Assembly (NCBI GenBank): GCA_963840835.1
Contig: CAWJAM010000006.1
Coordinates: 434,001 to 498,000 of the forward strand
Direction of reading: 5' to 3'
DNA: 64,000 bases
Origin: Rubrobacter_D sp963840835
GTDB lineage: Bacteria > Actinomycetota > Rubrobacteria > Rubrobacterales > Rubrobacteraceae
A model generated the notes under the pieces. It did not search any database, was not told where the DNA came from, and was given only the letters and a program-made list of their open reading frames with translations. Positions 59,863 through 64,000 of this stretch are shown here, piece by piece (positions within the stretch are counted from its first letter, which is position 1; the number at the start of each line of letters is the position of its first letter). A program made the translations under genes and the position numbers.

Positions 59863-59884
59863 GATGAATTCCGGATGAATTTTG
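59863..59884 (-). promoter_or_regulatory. Operator array C: two 11-bp direct repeats
   Basis: GATGAATTCCG, GATGAATTTTG with an exact 11-bp period. On the minus strand the ATTCATC core points to the ferritin-like gene. Confidence 0.78.
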
Positions 59885-60079
59885 ATCGGTGCCATTCGAG
59901 AATCGGTCTCCGAGGAGTCATCATGATGTCGCAATGCGAGGCATTGTCGGACACTCCTCTGTCCGATGGCTCTACCGTGGCCGCGTCGATTCTGCGTTCG
60001 ATCACGAGCTGGATATGTAGCAGCGGCACGTGGAGCGTACTAACTCCCGGCGAAACGCCCGCATGTAGCTCGCTTGGCG

Positions 60080-60112
60080 GATTCACCACCGATTCATCGA
60101 GAATTCATCGCC
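60080..60112 (+). promoter_or_regulatory. Operator array D: three 11-bp direct repeats before lodA
   Basis: GATTCACCACC, GATTCATCGAG, AATTCATCGCC with an exact 11-bp period, oriented toward lodA. Confidence 0.8.
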
Positions 60113-60172
60113 GTGTGGCAATCTCACAGTAACTGCAGCGGGATACAACGGCTGGCTCCAGATCGGGGCGGA

Positions 60173-60186
60173 GATGAATATTCATC
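60173..60186. promoter_or_regulatory. Operator E: palindromic version of the same core
   Basis: GATGAATATTCATC is a perfect 14-bp palindrome 65 bases before lodA, made of two facing ATTCATC cores. Confidence 0.65.
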
Positions 60187-60251
60187 CGCGATAAGGAAGG
60201 ATTCAAGCAGGCACATGTCAGACGGAGGGATCTATTGAAGGGAGACTCTCA

Positions 60252-61808
60252 ATGCCGACGATATACCGCATCCACCCGGCCATCGGTATGGCGCGGGTCG
60301 GCGATAGTCCCAACGAATATTTCGTAGGGCAGGAGGCGCCTGGGTTTCCGCCTTCACTGAACCGGCCCGACTCCCCTCATGATCCAAGTGCCGGCTATAA
60401 AGACGACCAGGGCCGGATCAAGCGCCAGGGCGCACGTTTCAGGATCTATGAATATACCCTTGGCGACGCGGGCGCGCTGATACAGGCGCGAGAGATCACT
60501 GCCGCCGACGCACGGATCGAGTGGGAAGTTCACCTGGCAAACCGAAAAGCGGCCGCGCCCAACTTTCAAGCCCCGGGCCGGCGTAACGAGGGGGAAGATG
60601 AGGCGACGCTGATAATCGACGCCGGCCCGCAGGAGACCAGCGGAGCCGGGCAAGAGATGAAACGGCTCCACGGACGATTCATGGGTGTCGATGTGCCGCT
60701 TGGAGACCTCCTCACGGACGCCGCAGGAAGGCTGATCGTCCTTGGCGGCTTCGGCAAGTCGCTATCTCCTCCGGGCAGTGACCTCGTCAATTTCGCCAAC
60801 AACGACGGCTGGTGCGACGACGTCTCGGATGGTCCGGTCCGGGCGACAATCAGATTGAATGGCGCCGCCGAGACCGTTGAGGCCGAACCAGCCCGGGTGA
60901 TCGTCGCCCCGCCCGACTTTGCTCCGCCTATCGAGAACATGGTCACCCTATTTGACGTCGTCTACGATTTGGCTACAAGACTCCACCCCTTGCTGGCAGC
61001 CCAGGAGGATAGTCGGGCCATCTCGTTTGCTTCGGACATCTACCCTATCCTCAGGCGGCCGTCGAATCTGCACTGGGTCAGCGATGCTGCCACAATGGGT
61101 CACGGTCCGGGTGGTCCCGGCCACTTCTTGACGGACTCTCAGATGCGACTGCTATCCAGCAACGACGAGTCACCGGATTCTCCCGCGTTCAATCGGCGCA
61201 ACGAAGTATTTATGCGTCTGAGGAGACCTCCGGGCCTGGGCGGAAACCGCGGAGACATGCCTCGCTTGCCGGGAGGCGATGCCCTGGTAACCCTCACGGA
61301 GGTACAGTACAGGCGGATGGAGAAGTGGGCCAATGGTGAATTCGAGGCCGATTGGACTGGCCGAGCACCGAACCCGCCGGCGCTCGATGACATCCCTATC
61401 CAGGACCAACCTGCCGCCCTTGACCGTGCCGCGCTTGAATCCTGTGCGGGTGGCGGCTTCTTTCCGGGTATAGAGGCCGGTAGACTCATGCGTGAGCCAC
61501 CCACCTACGATCAAGATCAGCCATTACGCATCTCCCCGCGCCTTGCTGCCGGCGAGTTGACAGCGGGGATGGCCGTACCCTGGCAAGCCGACTTTCGTGA
61601 CTGCGACGATGCGGGTTTCTCGGACTGGTGGCCGGGCCAGCGTCCGGTCGAAGTGTTTCGCGGCCAGGAGCAGTTGGATTGGGTACCATCCGGTTGGGAG
61701 TATCGCGACATGCTGGAGAAGTGGTCGCGGCTAGGGTTCGTCGTGGAGGAGGAAGGGACGGACAGATACGTCGAAGACGAACGCGCTCCCACCCTGGAAA
61801 ACGAATGA
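60252..61808 (+). CDS. lodA: LodA/GoxA-family CTQ-dependent amino-acid oxidase, 518 aa
   Basis: LodA-like enzymes oxidise amino acids (lysine, glycine) with a cysteine tryptophylquinone made from their own Cys and Trp. ATG 60252 follows AAGGGAGA. N-terminal IYRIHPAIGMARVGDSPNEYFVGQEAPGFPP is the family signature. The presumed cofactor residues are Cys398 (LESCAGGGFFPGIEAG) and Trp459 or Trp460 (DWWPGQRP), about 61 residues apart as in known LodA (65). VPWQADFRDC between them is conserved. Shorter than LodA (about 700). A LodB-type flavoprotein follows. Substrate not deducible. Confidence 0.9.
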   Translation: MPTIYRIHPAIGMARVGDSPNEYFVGQEAPGFPPSLNRPDSPHDPSAGYKDDQGRIKRQGARFRIYEYTLGDAGALIQAREITAADARIEWEVHLANRKAAAPNFQAPGRRNEGEDEATLIIDAGPQETSGAGQEMKRLHGRFMGVDVPLGDLLTDAAGRLIVLGGFGKSLSPPGSDLVNFANNDGWCDDVSDGPVRATIRLNGAAETVEAEPARVIVAPPDFAPPIENMVTLFDVVYDLATRLHPLLAAQEDSRAISFASDIYPILRRPSNLHWVSDAATMGHGPGGPGHFLTDSQMRLLSSNDESPDSPAFNRRNEVFMRLRRPPGLGGNRGDMPRLPGGDALVTLTEVQYRRMEKWANGEFEADWTGRAPNPPALDDIPIQDQPAALDRAALESCAGGGFFPGIEAGRLMREPPTYDQDQPLRISPRLAAGELTAGMAVPWQADFRDCDDAGFSDWWPGQRPVEVFRGQEQLDWVPSGWEYRDMLEKWSRLGFVVEEEGTDRYVEDERAPTLENE

Positions 61809-61886
61809 TGAAGCCGTCGTCGGTAACGTGCTAGTGGCTCAACCACCCGCAACCTCTATCGATTTCCAGCCTGGCGCGCGACGTCT

Positions 61887-63020
61887 GTGAACGAACGGTT
61901 TGATGTAGCCGTAATCGGGGGAGGCCCAACCGGAACCGCAGCGGCCATCGCTCTGGCCCGCGGCGGGCGATCGGTAGCGGTGCTCGAGCGATCCCGTTAC
62001 GAGCACGCACGCATCGGAGAAGTTCTGCCACCCGTCGCCCGGTCGCCGCTCATCAAGCTGGGCGTGTGGGGCCGATTCATCACAGAGGGGCACGCATCGT
62101 CGCCTGGCATCCTCTCCGCCTGGGGACAGGACGAGCCCTACGAGAACCACTTCATCTTCAATCCTTACGGACCTGGCTGGCATCTAGACCGCAGGCGCTT
62201 TGATGCGATGCTCGCCCTGGCAGCCCGGGAGGCTGGGGCAAGCGTTTGCCAGGGAGCGCGGGTGACCTCATGCGTACCCGCCGCTTCACGCGGATGGCAG
62301 GTCGAGTTCGCTTCGAACGGCGGGCGCAACCATCTCGGAGCGTCCTTCCTGGTATATGCCACTGGGCGGGCAGGCATAGCGGCCCGCTGGCAGGGAACCA
62401 AACGGATCTCTTGCGATCGCCTCGTTGGGGTAGTGGGCTACTTTCCTGCCCGTTCGGCAGGAACAAGAGACGATCGTCAAACGTTGGTAGAAGCGACCGA
62501 AAATGGTTGGTGGTATTCGGCCCGGCTGCCGGATTCGCGGCTGGTGGTCGCCTATATGACCGATGCCGACCTGCTTCCTAAAGGGCGTATACCTGTAAGC
62601 GAGTACTGGCAGGACCAACTCGAACGGGCCCCTAACACACGTTTCAGAACGAGCGGACGGATGCCCGGAATGAGCCTCCGCTCGTTTGCGGCGAACAGTT
62701 ACAGGTTGGATCGCGTTACAGGAAACAACTGGCTCGTCGCGGGCGACGCTGCTATTGCTCTCGACCCGCTCTCCTCACAAGGAATCTATCGGGCTCTAGA
62801 ATCAGGGCTCCTCGCAGCAAACGCTATCGAGAGTTGCCTACTCGGCGACCCATCGGCGCTGGAGGAATATGCGCGCTGGACCCAAAGGAGCTTCGACAAA
62901 TATCTGAGTATCCGGACCGTAACTTACGGTCGGGAGCAACGCTGGGCCTCCTCCCCGTTTTGGCAACGGAGACAAAACAGGTCGGATCACGCCCCTTATG
63001 GGGGTGTGCAACGATATTGA
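61887..63020 (+). CDS. lodB: LodB-type FAD monooxygenase (CTQ maturation), 377 aa
   Basis: LodB-type flavoproteins hydroxylate the LodA tryptophan during CTQ formation. GTG 61887 lies 78 bases after lodA. FAD-binding DVAVIGGGPTGTAAAIALARGG, then VLERSRYEHARIGEVLPP, the GD motif WLVAGDAAIALDPLSSQGIYRALESGLLAANAI. The C-terminus SPFWQRRQ is tryptophan-halogenase-like, as in the family. Without it LodA would stay unmodified, so the pair should act together. Confidence 0.9.
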   Translation: MNERFDVAVIGGGPTGTAAAIALARGGRSVAVLERSRYEHARIGEVLPPVARSPLIKLGVWGRFITEGHASSPGILSAWGQDEPYENHFIFNPYGPGWHLDRRRFDAMLALAAREAGASVCQGARVTSCVPAASRGWQVEFASNGGRNHLGASFLVYATGRAGIAARWQGTKRISCDRLVGVVGYFPARSAGTRDDRQTLVEATENGWWYSARLPDSRLVVAYMTDADLLPKGRIPVSEYWQDQLERAPNTRFRTSGRMPGMSLRSFAANSYRLDRVTGNNWLVAGDAAIALDPLSSQGIYRALESGLLAANAIESCLLGDPSALEEYARWTQRSFDKYLSIRTVTYGREQRWASSPFWQRRQNRSDHAPYGGVQRY

Positions 63021-63103
63021 CCCATCGTCGCTTTGCGAACTAAGGGATGCTAGCTCCTGGGTTCCTCGCGCCTCGCCCGCCGCCGCCGTGGCGGAGCGGA
63101 ACT

Positions 63104-63529
63104 TCACGATTCAGAGAAAGGATTTTCGATGGTGAGGGCTTCGATCCTTTGTCCGCCCTGCAAGTCTTCGCTGTAGAGTCGGGTGCAGCCCGCGTCGAGA
63201 GCCGCCGCGACGATCAGCGAATCGTAGAAACCGTAACGGTAGCGCACCTGGACGTCGAGCGCGCGATTGTATAGTGCCGGACTCGGCGAGACCCGCCACA
63301 ACGGCCTGAGTACCTCCTCCATGAAATGTCTCGCGTCCTCGGCACTCATCGGCGCCGCCACCTTGCGCGTTAGGACGTTCAAAGTCTCCTGGACGACCTG
63401 GAAGCTGATGCAGGCATTATGGTTCTGCAATGCCGAGGTCACGATCCCCTCCGCCGCGTCTCGCTTGCGCTCATCGGTTTCGTCGAACAGGTAGACGAAC
63501 ACGTTGGAGTCGAGGAAATCACCGCTCAT
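63104..63529 (-). CDS. VapC-type PIN-domain toxin, 141 aa
   Basis: FLDSNVFVYLFDETDERKRDAAEGIV (first Asp), VVQETLNVLTRKV (Glu), YGFYDSLIVAAALDAGCTRLYSEDLQGG (final acidic cluster). Overlaps its antitoxin by 11 bases. Different subgroup from the toxin at 26589. Confidence 0.92.
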   Translation of the reverse strand: MSGDFLDSNVFVYLFDETDERKRDAAEGIVTSALQNHNACISFQVVQETLNVLTRKVAAPMSAEDARHFMEEVLRPLWRVSPSPALYNRALDVQVRYRYGFYDSLIVAAALDAGCTRLYSEDLQGGQRIEALTIENPFSES

Positions 63530-63743
63530 TCATCTCGTCCCGCGTGAACTTGCGGCCACCGGTACGGACCCTGCCACGCAGCTCACGGACCACCGCCATG
63601 GCCCTCTCGGCTTGCTGCTCACGTCGCGCATAATCAGCAAGCCACAACCGAAACTGCTCATTCAAGGTCGTTCGCTCCGTCCGCGCCCTCTCGCGCGCCG
63701 CCTCGATCAAACCCTCGTCCGCACTCAACGTGATGTTCTTCAT
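63519..63743 (-). CDS. VapB-type antitoxin, 74 aa
   Basis: KNITLSADEGLIEAARERARTERTTLNEQFRLWLADY is a short ribbon-helix-helix-like fold; the basic tail GRVRTGGRKFTRDEMNER should bind the toxin. ATG 63743. A double palindrome lies just upstream. Confidence 0.9.
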   Translation of the reverse strand: MKNITLSADEGLIEAARERARTERTTLNEQFRLWLADYARREQQAERAMAVVRELRGRVRTGGRKFTRDEMNER

Positions 63744-63764
63744 CGCCCAACCCTTCGATCTCTA

Positions 63765-63800
63765 TACACTACATTAGTGTACACGATAATCGTGTACACT
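63765..63800. promoter_or_regulatory. Overlapping palindromes, probable VapB operator
   Basis: TACACTA/TAGTGTA around CAT (63765-63781) overlaps AGTGTACACGAT/ATCGTGTACACT (63776-63800, 12-bp perfect arms). Both share the GTGTACAC core. Position is 22 bases before the vapB start. Confidence 0.75.
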
Positions 63801-64000
63801 TGGTGATACTGGCTCGATCTATCGCGCACCCGCTGGGTGCTGATCTCGTGTGCTGCCGGTCGTCTTCCTGCGTCCATGTTCAGGGTCCCAACACGTGTGG
63901 ACTTTGCACGAGGCGTCGGAGCGTTGCTAGCAAACGCCGTCCCCGTCCTGACCGCCGAGCACGTTCAAACGTGCAGATTGCCACGGATAGCCGTACAGTC
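63801..64000. other. Window end, nothing recognised
   Basis: No supported gene, repeat or structure in the last 200 bases. Confidence 0.4.

Overview
The window is high-GC DNA that looks like a chromosomal segment of an actinomycete, most likely a Rubrobacter-like lineage. This placement is an inference from codon use, TTG/GTG starts behind strong GGAGG ribosome binding sites, and gene content; no rRNA, tRNA or replication origin was recognised that would fix the taxonomy. It reads as a mosaic of ordinary metabolic genes, many broken genes, and three accessory regions.

Layout. (1) 1-8.9 kb: the 3' part of polA interrupted by an intein, a stretch of decayed genes (AlkZ-like, SDR, EamA), two cyclic-nucleotide-domain paralogues, an RlpA-like protein, a mirrored array of intergenic repeats and an S9 peptidase. 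(2) 9.0-21.6 kb: a secreted phosphate-scavenging island with two PhoX-type phosphatases, phytase-esterase-like proteins, a glycerophosphodiesterase, an ExeM/NucH-type nuclease, a 5'-nucleotidase, a metallophosphoesterase and a SPOR/phosphodiester-glycosidase protein. Three transcription units carry PHO-box-like direct repeats 19-20 bp upstream of a candidate -10. (3) 21.7-24.9 kb: trpB2, a DUF3105 lipoprotein and an NhaC remnant. (4) 24.9-32.4 kb: a nucleotidyltransferase pair, VapBC with a decayed duplicate, and a type I-A-like CRISPR adaptation module (csa1, a cas2-cas4 fusion, cas1, a WYL regulator) beside a three-repeat array. Every cas gene here is frameshifted as assembled and no effector genes are present. 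DUF4926/DUF6883 genes follow. (5) 32.4-46.3 kb: pseudouridine salvage with a SRAP gene, a phosphoribosyltransferase, a histone-deacetylase family protein, a diguanylate cyclase, RodZ-like HTH, NlpC/P60 and a CoA-ligase/thiolase/CoA-transferase operon with a readable promoter. (6) 46.4-63.0 kb: an oxidase island with a type-3 copper tyrosinase, a CsoR-type copper sensor, an S41 peptidase broken by an IS630/poly-A insertion, two propeller proteins of the PQQ or sugar-dehydrogenase type, a VioB/RebD-type ferritin-like protein, a LodA-type quinocofactor oxidase with its LodB-type flavoprotein, and two unrecognised proteins. A VapBC pair closes the window.

How the parts connect. The two divergent promoter regions of the oxidase island (47.1-47.3 kb and 59.9-60.1 kb) share tandem ATTCAT-core repeats with an exact 11-bp period, oriented with each outgoing gene. 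This is the arrangement expected for an OmpR/PhoB-family regulator, so the tyrosinase and LodA halves look like one regulon. The first spacer of the small CRISPR array matches, apart from one missing base, the unrecognised gene that diverges from the tyrosinase gene. The CRISPR locus has therefore apparently sampled this island.

Caution: at least ten genes carry single-base frameshifts, many of them in homopolymers, and a 36-A tract is present. Some apparent pseudogenes may be consensus errors.
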